Shown piece after piece: positions 1 through 10,369 of a stretch of 64,000 bases of DNA. The notes beneath the pieces were generated by a model. The model was not told where the DNA came from and ran no database searches. It saw only the letters and a program-made list of their open reading frames with translations. The stretch is from Clitoria ternatea (taxonomy: Eukaryota > Streptophyta > Magnoliopsida > Fabales > Fabaceae): positions 131,674,001 through 131,738,000 of the forward strand of contig CM075672.1 in NCBI GenBank assembly GCA_037962975.1. The letters run 5' to 3'. Numbering within the stretch: position 1 is the first letter of the stretch; each line of letters starts with the position of its first letter. The translations under genes and the position numbers were made by a program.

Positions 1-28
1 TTTATAAATATCATCCTGGACATTCAAA

Positions 29-1111
29 ATGTCTAGAAGATCACAAAGACTTTTTGGAAAATCAGGAAGAATTGTTGAAAAGGAAAGTATGAAGAAAACC
101 CTAAAAGAGAAAGGAAAGGGGGTGGCTACTATCAGTATCCCTGATTCTCCATCAACTGAAAGGAGTAAAAGCCTTGAAAAAGAAAAGAAGTCTCAGACAG
201 TTAAGGGTTTTGATGGGCATAGGTTTAGAGATTCTAAGGCTGCCCAAGCATATGAGAAAAAATTTAAAAATAGAGGAGTAATAAGGGAAAGGGCTCTAGT
301 CCTGGAGGAAGATAATTGTTCTGATTTTGATATAAAAGCTTCCATGTTAGCAAAAGGGTGGCAATTTTTTAATGAGAATTTAGGGAATGGTTACCAAGAA
401 CTTACTAGGGAATTTTATGCCAATCTAAGGGCCAATTCTATTAAAGATGAGTTTCTATTTTCTTCCTTCTTAAGAGGAGTCACCATTCCTCTAACTGGTT
501 ATATATTAAATAAGCTCTTGAAAGTACCTATATTGGATGAGGAAGGATGTCACTACACTTGGAAAGTAGATATCTTTCATAGGGCTGAAAATGAAAATCT
601 TAGGAAAGAAATATTAGAGGAATGTTGTGAACAAGGAGCTGTATTTATAACAGAAGCAAATGGTGCACCAAAAAGTGTCAAGAAGAGTTGTTTAAATCAT
701 CTCCCCCTTTTATGGTGTCACTATGTCCTTTCATCCCTGCAACCTGTGGCTCATGCTATTGAGATTACCATTAAGAGGTTGGTGTTGATTTACTGTTTAA
801 TGAGAGGCCTGTATGTTAATCAGGGTGAGTTAATACTGGAAAAGATGATGAAAAACCTTGAAAAGAATCTCCAACTGCCATATTGCTCTATTATCACTTT
901 GTTGGCCCAAAGGAATCAGGTTAGGTTAAATTATGACAAACTGACAAAGGTAAAGCCTGAAAGGATTGTGGACAGGCAATGGGTGATAAACCACATTGAC
1001 AATTTTATGCCTCAAGAGTCAAAGCGTCCCAAACAACCTAAACCAACATCTTTTACACCACTACCCCCAACAGGAGCAGGTACTTCTTCTGATATTTCCA
1101 TGGTAATGTAG
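29..1111 (+). CDS. additional ORF of a plant retrotransposon (putative plant transposon protein domain)
   Basis: A 360-codon ORF starts at ATG 29. The first ~95 residues are Lys/Glu/Ser-rich. Residues ~110-320 resemble the plant 'transposon protein' domain (PF20167-like) found in extra ORFs between pol and the 3' LTR of plant Ty3/gypsy elements; recognisable parts are the REFYANLR and FLRGVTIPLTG stretches, LIYCLMRGLYVNQGELI and the LPYCSIITLLAQR segment. No signal peptide or membrane segment is evident, so nothing here supports an envelope function. The stop TAG (1109-1111) looks premature: the same frame stays open for 61 more codons, Met/Lys/Gln-rich as is usual for these C-termini, to TAG at 1295-1297. 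Function is unknown. It follows the missing pol and precedes the 3' LTR. Confidence 0.6.
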   Translation: MSRRSQRLFGKSGRIVEKESMKKTLKEKGKGVATISIPDSPSTERSKSLEKEKKSQTVKGFDGHRFRDSKAAQAYEKKFKNRGVIRERALVLEEDNCSDFDIKASMLAKGWQFFNENLGNGYQELTREFYANLRANSIKDEFLFSSFLRGVTIPLTGYILNKLLKVPILDEEGCHYTWKVDIFHRAENENLRKEILEECCEQGAVFITEANGAPKSVKKSCLNHLPLLWCHYVLSSLQPVAHAIEITIKRLVLIYCLMRGLYVNQGELILEKMMKNLEKNLQLPYCSIITLLAQRNQVRLNYDKLTKVKPERIVDRQWVINHIDNFMPQESKRPKQPKPTSFTPLPPTGAGTSSDISMVM

Positions 1112-2910
1112 GAACTTCAGGTTATGAAGAAGATGCAGCTAGGAACCTATAATCTGGTCATGAACCATGATCTCATGCTGAGGAAGAATGCCACTACAAA
1201 GAATGTGGACCACACTGAAGAAATGGGAGTTCCACCTGATAGAGACTATGGTTGGCTTTCATTGGATTCACCATTCCCCCTGATGACACACCTTTAGCAA
1301 CTGAATTTCCACCCCATCCTGAGCAGGACAAGGATGAACCTATAAATGAAGAAAATAAAGAAAAGGATGACTGATCTTTTACATTGTTTATAGTTCTGTT
1401 AAGTTAATTCTGGGTTGTAATAACTTTCTTTTAATGTTTTCCTTTCCTAAACAATGTATTTCATTTTTAGTTGTAATGAACTTATATTTCCCTGTTTAAG
1501 TTGTTTGTTGTTATTTCTCATCTGAATTGTATTATTCCCGCATCCATCACTCACCAATCGCTGCCATATAGGTAAAAATAAAAGTAATCTATCTTCTCAT
1601 CTCCTTAACTGATGAATTATGTTAACTATGTCTAATTTGAAATCCATCTCAATTATTTAAATTTTGCTGATTCTCAGGCATCAATTGGATAAATTAATTC
1701 ATTTGCATTTCTTGATTCATGATCCCTGTCCATAACTATTTTCAATCCTATATTATTTGTATATTCACCATGCTAGTTAGCAATCTGAATTTATGATCTT
1801 GCATTAAGTTTGGGGACATGATTGGCTGATTACCTATAATTTATTAGCTTTTGAGCCTTTATTAATTTTTTTGAGTGTGTCTGCATTATTGTTAGTGAGA
1901 CAGAATTTGCTTCAGTGCTTGCTAAATGATTATATGTTTGCCAATTGGAAATGATAAAGGCCTTCTTTGTAAATTAGCTAGGGCCAAATTTAGCCATCCA
2001 TATTATTAATTATCCTTTGACCTAACAATTATATTCTGAGCCTGAGACCCTTTTATTCTGATTATGTACCTAACTTTACAAGCCTATTTATCTAAGAAAA
2101 ACAAGTGAACCATCCCTAGATGTTCCACTGATGAACTGCTAAGTCTTATCTTATTGCTAGGGACTAGCAACTTCTAAGTTTGGGGATGAAGAGCGTGCCT
2201 AACAGCAAAGCAAAAGACACACTCTAACCTTAATTATAGATGAGGATTTTAAGAAATGAAAGGAAGAACAGCAAAAGCAAAAGAAAGTGAAAAATCAGCA
2301 AAGCAATTCCTATATAGAAGAAAAATGGTATTGAAGAAAAAAATGAAAGAGAAGAAAGAAAAAGAAAATGTCCAAAGGACTAAAAGAGAAGAAGGTGCAA
2401 AGCACCACAAGTAGTTGAGTTATCCTTCATCTAAAAAAAATATAATAAAAGTAAAAGAGCTAGTTAGTAGAGGCATTTAAGTTAAGATTGAGGCAAGGCA
2501 TCAGTGGGCACATCTTTTAACCCAACAATGACTAGAAAAACAAAAATAGAGCCTGTAGCCTAACCCCATTACAAGCTTAAAAAGCCCTTACTGATCTAAT
2601 TGTGCTAGCATATGTCATGATGTTTAGAACTGTTGCAAGCCTATGTTGATCTAACAATTATACAGGTGATGAGTGCATGAAACTGAACCTTATACACTGA
2701 GAGAAAAGTGAAGCACCAATCCATGTGAGGAAAGATTCACCAGCTTGTTCCCAAAGGAGGTGTGAGTTATTATATTTTCAGAATTTACAAAAAGAAAGCA
2801 TGAATGGTATACAATAATTATGGCATGAATTAAGTTAAGGAAAGGTTGATTGTCTTGAGTAAGTGCAATTGATTTAATTAATCTGAGTATTTGCTTGAGG
2901 ACAAGCAAGC
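1112..2910 (+). other. noncoding 3' region of the Athila/Tat-type element
   Basis: After the readthrough tail of the extra ORF (to 1297) no coding sequence is recognisable. The stretch is AT-rich, with a purine-rich block at about 2220-2450. Two copies of an AAGTTTGGGGA motif (1805-1815 and 2175-2185) match the genuine polypurine tract at 2911-2924, so PPT-like sequence recurs three times before the LTR. Confidence 0.6.
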
Positions 2911-2924
2911 TTTAAGTTTGGGGA
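2911..2924 (+). other. polypurine tract
   Basis: TTTAAGTTTGGGGA lies directly before a TG that starts the LTR. A purine-rich tract ending in GGGGA at this place primes plus-strand DNA synthesis in this kind of element. Confidence 0.65.
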
Positions 2925-3130
2925 TGTGATAAGTCTTGAAAAGACTTAATTATTTCACCTTTTATTTAACTTAATCCATTAAATATTGTTTAGTTTGGAA
3001 TTATTATTTAATAAATTGTCATTAATTCTGGTTTTATTTATTTATTTCAAAAGTGTTTTAATTATGCAAGAAAATGATTAAAAGGATAAAGTATATAAGG
3101 AATTATGTTTATTTGTAAACTCATTAACCC

Positions 3131-3441
3131 AGCGTACATACGCTAGACAGCCAGCGTACATATGCTAGGCATTTATTTGTTTGCATTTTGCATGATGAGG
3201 GACACGATCAAGCTCAAGCAAGGGAGTTCCCCACCCAAGCGTGAAGTCAAAAAGGAAATCCACGCTCAAGCACATGAAAGCCACGCTTAAGCGCGAGCCT
3301 TGCAATCTACGTAAAACTTCATGCATGCATGAAAGTAACGCGACCACGCTCAAGTGGACCATAGTCACACTTAAGTGTGACTTCACTGCACCCTAAATTT
3401 AACACTCGTGCTTAAGCGCCAGTTAGTCATGCTCAAGCGTG
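3131..3441. repeat. array of five palindrome pairs in the LTR
   Basis: Ten dyads of 14 bp start at 3131, 3153, 3209, 3230, 3261, 3282, 3345, 3366, 3407 and 3428. The two members of each pair are 22, 21, 21, 21 and 21 bp apart; pair starts are 78, 52, 84 and 62 bp apart. Examples are AGCGTACATACGCT (6-bp arms, 2-nt centre) and CACACTTAAGTGTG (a perfect palindrome). Several others are variants of CACGCTCAAGCG. The array lies about 215 bp upstream of the TATA box. Confidence 0.75.
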
Positions 3442-3656
3442 AAGTTGGTTGTGTAGTTCGTTATTTTTCCCTCCATGTGAAGTGCTGCAGTCCGCTTTAA
3501 TTAGTTGTGTATCTGTTGCTGTTTTCTGCTGTACCTTAGTAATTTAATTAATGTATGTAATTAATTATTTCTCTCTAATTATGTATTTAGTTTTGTTAGT
3601 TAATTATTAATTAAGTTTTCTTTGTAATTAATTAAGTTAGCTACTTAGTTAGATGT

Positions 3657-3665
3657 CTATATATA
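3657..3665 (+). promoter_or_regulatory. TATA box of the LTR promoter
   Basis: CTATATATA, followed 60-120 bp downstream by a CT-rich stretch typical of a plant 5' leader. It is the only TATA box of this quality in the second half of this LTR. Confidence 0.5.
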
Positions 3666-4449
3666 CTTGTACATACTCTGTAAGAAAAGGGTAGAGAACA
3701 CACATAAATAATAACATGATTCATTTTCTCATTTCCAATCTCTCTCTAATTCTTTTCTCTCTCTAAATTCTCTCGTCCATATATCTCCACGTTCTTTTAT
3801 TAGAATCCATTCCTATGGGTTTCTAAACACCTAGGGTTTGGATTGCTGAAGCTTCTGATGGAATCTTGAAGCTGCATTGAGGAAATTATATTCTGCAGTA
3901 AGAGGAGAATAAGCTAAGAAGTGGATCTACTCTGCTGGACTGATAAATCCATATCCAAATGAAGAATCTCACTAGTGAGGAATCATGGTTGAGGCTTAGG
4001 TAACTTCTAGCTTCCTAACTAATTCAGGCCTAGTAATTAGATGAATAGTTAGGGTTCAACCCCCAATTTCGCATTAGATTTCTCTGTCACTAAACACCTA
4101 AGGGATTAGGGTTTAATGCTTAGGAATTAGTGTTAATTACCTAAGGCATTAGGGATTAACCATCTGTGAATTGTCCTCTTGTATCTGAAGCTTAATTGAA
4201 CCCCGATTACATGTTCTTTGATGAAGTTGTACGCTGAAGTAATCCTAACCTATCTTTTATTCATCACTTTTCATCTCTTATATTATTTCTAAAAATACAA
4301 AAACATAGAAAGTATAAAACAACAAAAACAGAATGAATTCTATCTGCTTGTGTTGGTTAAGCTTGTGCTCATCCAAGATTGCGGTAATTACCTCAATCCC
4401 TATGGGACGATTAAATATATTACAAATTTAACGATTGGTGTGCTTGCCA

Positions 4450-5197
4450 AAAGAATATAAATCCTCTGAGAGTTACACACCAAGTTAGTTGCTCCGGATT
4501 TACCAATCACATACCTCCATTCATCAAAACAACATCTAACCTCCCATTAGCATACTTCAATAACTCAAAAACTATCAATAAAAGCTATGGGTGGTCAAAA
4601 ATCATACCTCTCTTCCAAGCCCAAAGCCAAACTTGAAAATGAGGGAAGGGAAGAAGAGGAGAGCCAAGCTTTGCCTCCATGTCCAATACAAGCTTCATAA
4701 ACCTAAGGGATTCTCTTGATTTTGGGTGGAAATGGCCATGGGTGGTGGTGGTCACATTTGGCAAGAGAAGGGATGAAGAAAAAAAAAGAAATGAAGAAAG
4801 GAGAGGGGAGGGAAACAACGTGAAATGAGAGGGAGGAGAAGGGAGTGTTATGTTTTATTTCTAACCCTTATTAATAATTTCTCTATCTTATAATAAACAG
4901 GATCTCCGTTCGGGCTCAATACTAAATCCAAAAATTATTTCGAATACATATTCGGATTCCTAATAATATTCTTAATAGCCCTAACTAATGGCATCTCAAT
5001 TGGAGATACTTGGTCTGACACCCATATTTCAACCGGGTATAATTTTAGCTCTTAAAGCCTTAATAAATTATAAATAATCCTCATAAATCTCAATTTTATT
5101 ACTTCAACATTTTTGGGACATTTATTAACTCATTTATAATTATTTAATATTTATTCCTCTCAATTAATCATTTTTTTATAAATTTTGGGATGTGACA
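4450..5197 (-). repeat. truncated B-family LTR, reverse orientation
   Basis: Read on the minus strand from 5197 it begins TGTCACATCCCAAAA and then matches the starts of the two solo LTRs at 21611 and 38955. Shared phrases include GGTGTC/GAGTGTC..CAAGTATCTC, AATATGTATTCG and ATTGAGCCCGAAC, followed by a CT-rich tract. The family is ~4 kb long, so only the first ~0.7 kb remains. It breaks off near 4450-4490 against the Athila-type LTR. The first ~40 bases next to 4449 are not clearly assigned. Confidence 0.7.
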
Positions 5198-5477
5198 CTT
5201 AGGAGTAGTCTTAGCGACAAAGCTAGACGTCATTATATCTTCCATATTTTTTAGCGACGACACCTTCCCATTGCTACATCGGACGCCAATAAAAAATTAG
5301 AAGGAATCCGAAAAAATGGAGGGAGGGAAATGTAGCGACCGTTTCAGTGACAGAGTTATGCTTAGTGACAGCGTTAGCGACGGAGTCTTGCAAACTTTAG
5401 CGATGATGGTTGTTAAATAGCGACGGTTGTTTTCGGTCACTAATTTTTAGTAGCTCTCACGGGTTTTTTTAGTAGTG
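5198..5477. mobile_element. one end of a CACTA (En/Spm) transposon
   Basis: On the minus strand from 5477 it reads CACTACTAAAAAAACCC, a CACTA-type terminal inverted repeat. Inward are several copies of a subterminal AGCGACGG/AGCGACA motif on both strands (5212-5425). No transposase is present. The inner side is cut off by the B-family LTR at 5197, so this is a fragment. It abuts the copia LTR at 5478, as if the transposon had inserted into that LTR. Confidence 0.65.
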
Positions 5478-6857
5478 TGTACTAGACTTTTAAGAGCAGT
5501 GATAAAGATATTGAACATAGAGAGTTTATATCGGTTCACTTCCAACTCAGAAGCTACGTCCAGTCCCTTCAAACTTGAAGGATTTCCACTATTGTAAAAA
5601 CATCTTTTACAATCACAGCACCAGACTGTGCCATAAGTGTTGTTGACTCCAGCCACTCCTAGCTTAAACTGAAGTATTGTTTCAACAAGCCACTCCTAGT
5701 AAAATCCCAAGTATTCTTTCAAAAGCCTCTTCAGGCCAAAAACTATTTCCCAACAGAAATTAAGGCTAACAACACACCAAAATTTTACACAAATAGATTG
5801 TGTTTGTGTTTCTGTAGACTTAGTGTATACAAAAGATACAAGATAAAAGCAGACACACTAAGTATAAAAGACAAAGAACAAAGTCTACTAGAGGTAGAAC
5901 AACAAGGAAGGTCTTTGCTTTAGAGAAGAAAGCTAAGACTAAGAACTTGAAAGAACAACTTTTAGAGCATTTGATATTCAGATGTTGCATGTCTTAACTT
6001 ATCCAAAATTTGAAATCCCTTCATATATATATATATAGGCCTTAGAGATAGCCATTGTGAATCTATTGGAGGGGTTTTAGTCGTTGTGAGCATTAGACCT
6101 TAAAGATGAGATGGAGATAAAAGGTATGGTTTGAGGAACATTAGAGCTTGCACTAAAATAGTGTTCCTTGATAACTTCAAAGCAAAAGACCTTTTGTTTG
6201 TTTTCTTTTTTCAACTAAGATGTGCAGAACATATAAGGTTGACCTTCTAAAAGCTTTCTGACACAAGAGCTTATCTTCATCAGCTTTTTTGAAATACGTA
6301 GAGTAGCTACATTGGTTTGTTCCCTTGTGAGCATTGGTTCTTGCACTGGATTATCTTCTTTTCTCCTTTAATGATAAGAGTAATTTATCTTGATAAGAAC
6401 TTAGTTCAGAGCATCTTCAAAATAGTCTTTGATCTTTGTTTGATGTGAGCTTGGAGTAACGTTCTTGTTACTTCAAAAGTCTGGGGTCTGATTGATGAAG
6501 CAAGTACGCGTGCTACGGATTTAACAGTCCAAAAGTCTAGACGAGCACACTTGTATTAGACATTTATTGAGAAAAGTTCTAGGATCATACTTTTCTTAGG
6601 ACGAGCTTTTTTTGATCCCAGTCAGACTTGTCCTGGGATGGCTCAAGGTAGACTTTTAATTGATGGACTCTCTCTTTCATTTGTAACCTGTGCATTTTAT
6701 GTTTATATTCTGAAACACTTAATTGAACATGTAAGATAACACATGGGCATATTTATTTAATTTAAATGTCTTGATTTATGTTATTAACAAATCTTGGGGT
6801 TTGGTAAATAATAATTAGTAGTTTGAAATCCTTTACAAACTAGACTTGGTTCCAACA
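5478..6857 (-). repeat. 3' LTR of the copia element, outer end missing
   Basis: On the minus strand it starts TGTTGGAACCAAGTC at 6857, directly after an AAAGGAAGAT purine run. It contains a TATA box (6023-6037) and a probable leader. It runs into the CACTA end at 5477 before any CA terminus is seen, so some U5 sequence is missing. Confidence 0.6.
6023..6037 (-). promoter_or_regulatory. TATA box of the copia LTR
   Basis: An alternating TA run (TATATATATATATGA on the minus strand) lies ~830 bp into the LTR. A CT-rich, TTCTTCTC-containing stretch follows on the minus strand, as expected of a leader. Confidence 0.45.
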
Positions 6858-8400
6858 ATCTTCCTTTATTTGTTGATAGTAAATATCTTTTGTATTAAAT
6901 AAAGTCTATCAGAGAGAGAGAGCATTAAAACATCAGATGGCATCAAAACATTTGTTTAGAGAATTATAGGCATTGATGTTAAGGTAAGATTCAAACAAGG
7001 ATCAAAGCCGTATAATAGATGCTTTTTAATAGATATAGGATTAGAATAAATTTTCTCTTATCAGTGCAAAGAAATTATGCAAACTAGACTTTTAATAATC
7101 AGAGCACACTTATCTTCTTAGACAGATAATTAGAGCAACTATGTGATCAGAGCAAATCATGACGAGTTATGTATCAATACAGATAAAGCAAGAAACTTGT
7201 AAGAATCAAAGCATAGGTCTATCTATAGAAACTAGAGCACATTTATCTAAAACATCATCAGTGTAGAAACAATTTTCATTAATCATAAAAGATTCAGAGC
7301 AAAAGATTATAAAACAATATCAAAACATAAAACATTTTACATTTACTTTTACTTTACTCCCCATTAGATAGATTAAGACAAAACTCAAAACCCATAAAAA
7401 ACTAGACTCTACTCCCCCTTTTGATATCAACAAAAGAAAGGACATCATAGAGGTAGCTGGAGACCACAGGCTGAGTTGTTAATAATGGGGGACGGATGCA
7501 AACTAGGAAACAATAAGCAAATAGCCATATTTAATAAATAGGATCTACAAAGAGTAGATGAAAATGACAGATGGGTGATAGAGAAAGGTAAAAAGGTTGT
7601 CAGAGCAAAGACTAGTTTTGAACAAAGTGCCATAGTGTCCCTAAAAGAAGTTTATATCAAAGCAATTTTCACCCTTTGGAATGGTGTGGGAGAAAGAACC
7701 TTGTTGTCCAATCTGCCATAGATAATAGTTCCAGAAAGCATTGGCATGATCTTCATTAGGATTAAGAGCAGACAATATACTCTTTAGAGATACTGTAGAT
7801 ATCTCATTTGGTCTGGGATCATTCTAGGAAGCCTTGTAGTAATCAGACTTTGGAGGGAGAGGCTTCTTTAGTCTTTCTTTTTTCAATAACCATTATTTTC
7901 AGGTTAAGGTAGTTTGGGGCAAGCATGACCTGTTTTCCTGGAGTTACAACACAGGGATGAAGCTCATGGCGATACTAACCTTGTTACATGTCAAACAAAA
8001 CTTTGGATTCTTCAGACTTCAAAGCATGAAACATGGCATAGTCTAATAGAGAGGTGAGGTGGATGTTCAACATGATTTGTTCGAAGGGCATTTCTGAGGG
8101 AAAGAGATGGGTAGTGGGGAATGTAGGGATTTTGTGTGGGTCAAAGCCAAGTGAATGAATAATGGCTAGGTTGCTTGGGTATAGGTGACTTATGTCGTCC
8201 TTATCTAGGACAGGTCTGGTTATTTTAAAAGGTTTTAGGCCAGGGGTTATAAGATCAAAAGGGATGTTGCTGGTGCATTTGGGATGGGGGTTGATAGAGA
8301 AAACACGTTTGGAATGAAAGTATCTTAGAGGTAAAGGATCAGAGGGTGTAGGAATGGGGGTCTGGTCTATAGATTCAGGTTGGGAATGAGAAAGAGAGTC
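6858..8400 (-). other. noncoding 3' region of the copia element
   Basis: No coding sequence is recognisable. On the minus strand TTGTTGATATCAAAAGGGGG near 7410-7434 resembles the GGGGGA purine tract that SIRE-type elements carry just before their 3' LTR, and GGGGAGTAAAG recurs near 7350. This suggests extra sequence, or duplicated polypurine tracts, between that motif and the LTR start at 6857. Confidence 0.4.
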
Positions 8401-8480
8401 AGAAGTACTTACGGGTTTAGACTGCTAATGCTTATGACTTGTCATCCCTTGTAGCACTTCCTTTCTTTTTCTTTTCTTTT

Positions 8481-9917
8481 CTAGAGCAGATCGTCTGAAT
8501 GCTCCTTTATCATCCTCAAATTCTGTGTACACTTCCACAAACCTATTAAACTAATCCATATTGGTCCATTTTCTGGTATCCAGGTCTGGAAACCTCTTAA
8601 GATGAGCTTTAATGAAGACAATGATTTGTCCTTTGCCAAAGCTTCTTTCTTGGCTTGGATGTCTTTAAGGTAGGAAGAGCGCACCTCTTGATACTTTTCA
8701 AGCCAATCTTGGGCAGACCAACTATTGACTTGAACAGAAGGGTTTAGAGCAACAAAAACTCTCATAAAATGCTTACTCTACTCAGTTAAGGTTGGGCGGC
8801 TCTGAGAAAGTGATGGAGAATGAGACTTTTATTATTGAGGAGGAGTTGGTGGTGCAAACTTTTGTTGTAGAGGAGGAGGGGGAACAAACTTGCTCTTCAA
8901 CTGAGAACTTGGTCATCAAGGTCAGGAGACCTTCTTAGAACATTAGTGATTATGGGGTTTGGCGCTGATTCCTTGATGGAGAAGGGAGGAGAAGCAACAC
9001 TCTTAGGTTGTACCTTGAGTGGAGAAGTAGACTTCTCTCACTCAGCCAGAGCTACCTTAGCAGTCTCAGCCTTCTTGACTGCAGGCTTTACAAACCTAGG
9101 TTCCTCAGTTGACTTCCTCTTGGAGGCAAGCTTTGTTGCTTCAGAAAGTGAAGCATACATTTTTTTCTCTTCTACAAGTGCAGACTTCTTCTTGGCAGGT
9201 AAAGCAGCAGACCTTTCCAAGGTCTGATACAAAAATGGTAAGAAGTTTGGGAGCTTACTCACCAAGGACGTGCTTTGCCCAAAAGTCTGTGTTTGGACAT
9301 TCTCTAAAGCAAACACCTTCATCAGCATAGTAGGGTAGGGTATTTTGTTTTACTTATTCCTTGCAGAGGAGATCAAGTAAGTCATGATGATATTGAGCAG
9401 ACTCTCCTTTTGCTTTGTCAGCATGTGGTACATACAGAACCTGTCTAACTTTGAGACAATGTCTTTTACACGCTTCCTTGGGCAAAAGACTTGCTTCATG
9501 AGAAGGTGAAGCATTTTGACCTTAGGTAGCAAGTTCCTAGAAGTCATCTTTTCTGGGATGGCTTTTCTCATACAACAACTCATTAATCTCTAAGGAGGAG
9601 ACTTTAGTGACTTCAAAGTTATTAGCAAAGACATTTCCACCAGAAGGACACCTATAAACAGTTGTAATAACATCCTTAGATATTTTATTGGCTCTTTCTT
9701 TAAGACGGCCATTGATGATGAATCCAGACTTGTCCACAGAGATGGTCTTGTAGAATTCCAAGATAAGAGAATGAGAGAAGGGTTCTTTGTCCATGCAATA
9801 TTACATCCATCCAATTTCTTCAAGCTCAACAGTGACATCCTTACCGTCGAGCTTGTGTTGCTCAAGGTGGAAGAAGAAAGACTCCACAATATCATCAACT
9901 GAGAACTTGGGGGCCAT
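8481..9917 (-). pseudogene. broken additional ORF of the SIRE-like element
   Basis: It starts at ATG 9917 (MAPKFSVDDIVESFFF) and continues in several frames to about 8481. Recognisable pieces are the N-terminus (to 9801), a segment at 9794-9540 (MDKEPFSHSLILEFYKTISV), a segment near 9583-9350 (FCMYHMLTKQKESLLNIIMT) and a Lys/Glu-rich stretch at 9328-9038. The helical segment with the YHMLT and YLISSA phrases is typical of extra ORFs downstream of pol in plant retrotransposons. SIRE-type ORFs in this position have been called envelope-like, but I see no signal peptide or membrane helix. At least three stops or frameshifts break it. Function is unknown. Confidence 0.45.
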
Positions 9918-10369
9918 GGTAATGTTTAAAGATTGAAGAAGATGAAGGGTATAGGGTTTCAGGAGAAAAAGAGGTTTTTCACACGTAGAGAGAGAAGAAA
10001 GCAAAGAGAGAGGGAAAACTAAAAAGTTTACATAAAAGAGGGAAATGATGTGAAAGGACACCTATTTAAATAGGCAAAAACTATTTAATTGATAGGAGAG
10101 AGAAAACAGCTCAGGTGGTAGTTACACAAAAACATATTAACTTCTGCTACGTAGGATGTTTTAAAGTAAATGATAATAAAACGTGAAACGGTTTAGTTTA
10201 CAAATAAATCCAGCTGATTTAATCTCTCAACATTAAATAAGAGCAGACTCTTATGGGTTCAGACATATCAAATACAAAAGCATACAAACCCAAACCTATA
10301 CTTTCATGTAAACATACACATTTTTCAAATAAGCATATTTACTCATGAAACAGACTTATTTAAACAACA

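Larger units (their letters stand above)
1..4449 (+). mobile_element. 3' part of a Ty3/gypsy LTR retrotransposon, Athila/Tat-type
   Basis: The window opens inside an LTR retrotransposon read on the plus strand. In order it shows an extra (non gag-pol) ORF, about 1.6 kb of noncoding AT-rich DNA, a polypurine tract and a terminal LTR. The phrase AAGTTTGGGGATGTGATAA at the PPT/LTR junction is typical of plant Athila/Tat-lineage elements. Gag, pol and the 5' LTR lie left of the window. The lineage rests on layout and the junction motif, not on RT, so it could be another Tat-branch element. Confidence 0.7.
2925..4449 (+). repeat. 3' LTR of the Athila/Tat-type element
   Basis: It starts with TG directly after the polypurine tract and is proposed to end with CA at GTGTGCTTGCCA (4438-4449). 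It holds a paired-palindrome array (3131-3441), then AT-rich DNA, a TATA box (3657-3665) and a CT-rich probable leader (3720-3780). The right end is judged only from the TG...CA rule and the familiar terminal phrase, because the 5' LTR is outside the window. The end could be off by some tens of bases. Confidence 0.6.

Noticed and set aside
29..1111. Calling the extra ORF an envelope gene
   Set aside because: No signal peptide, membrane segment or glycosylation-rich domain is seen. The similarity is to an uncharacterised plant retrotransposon domain.
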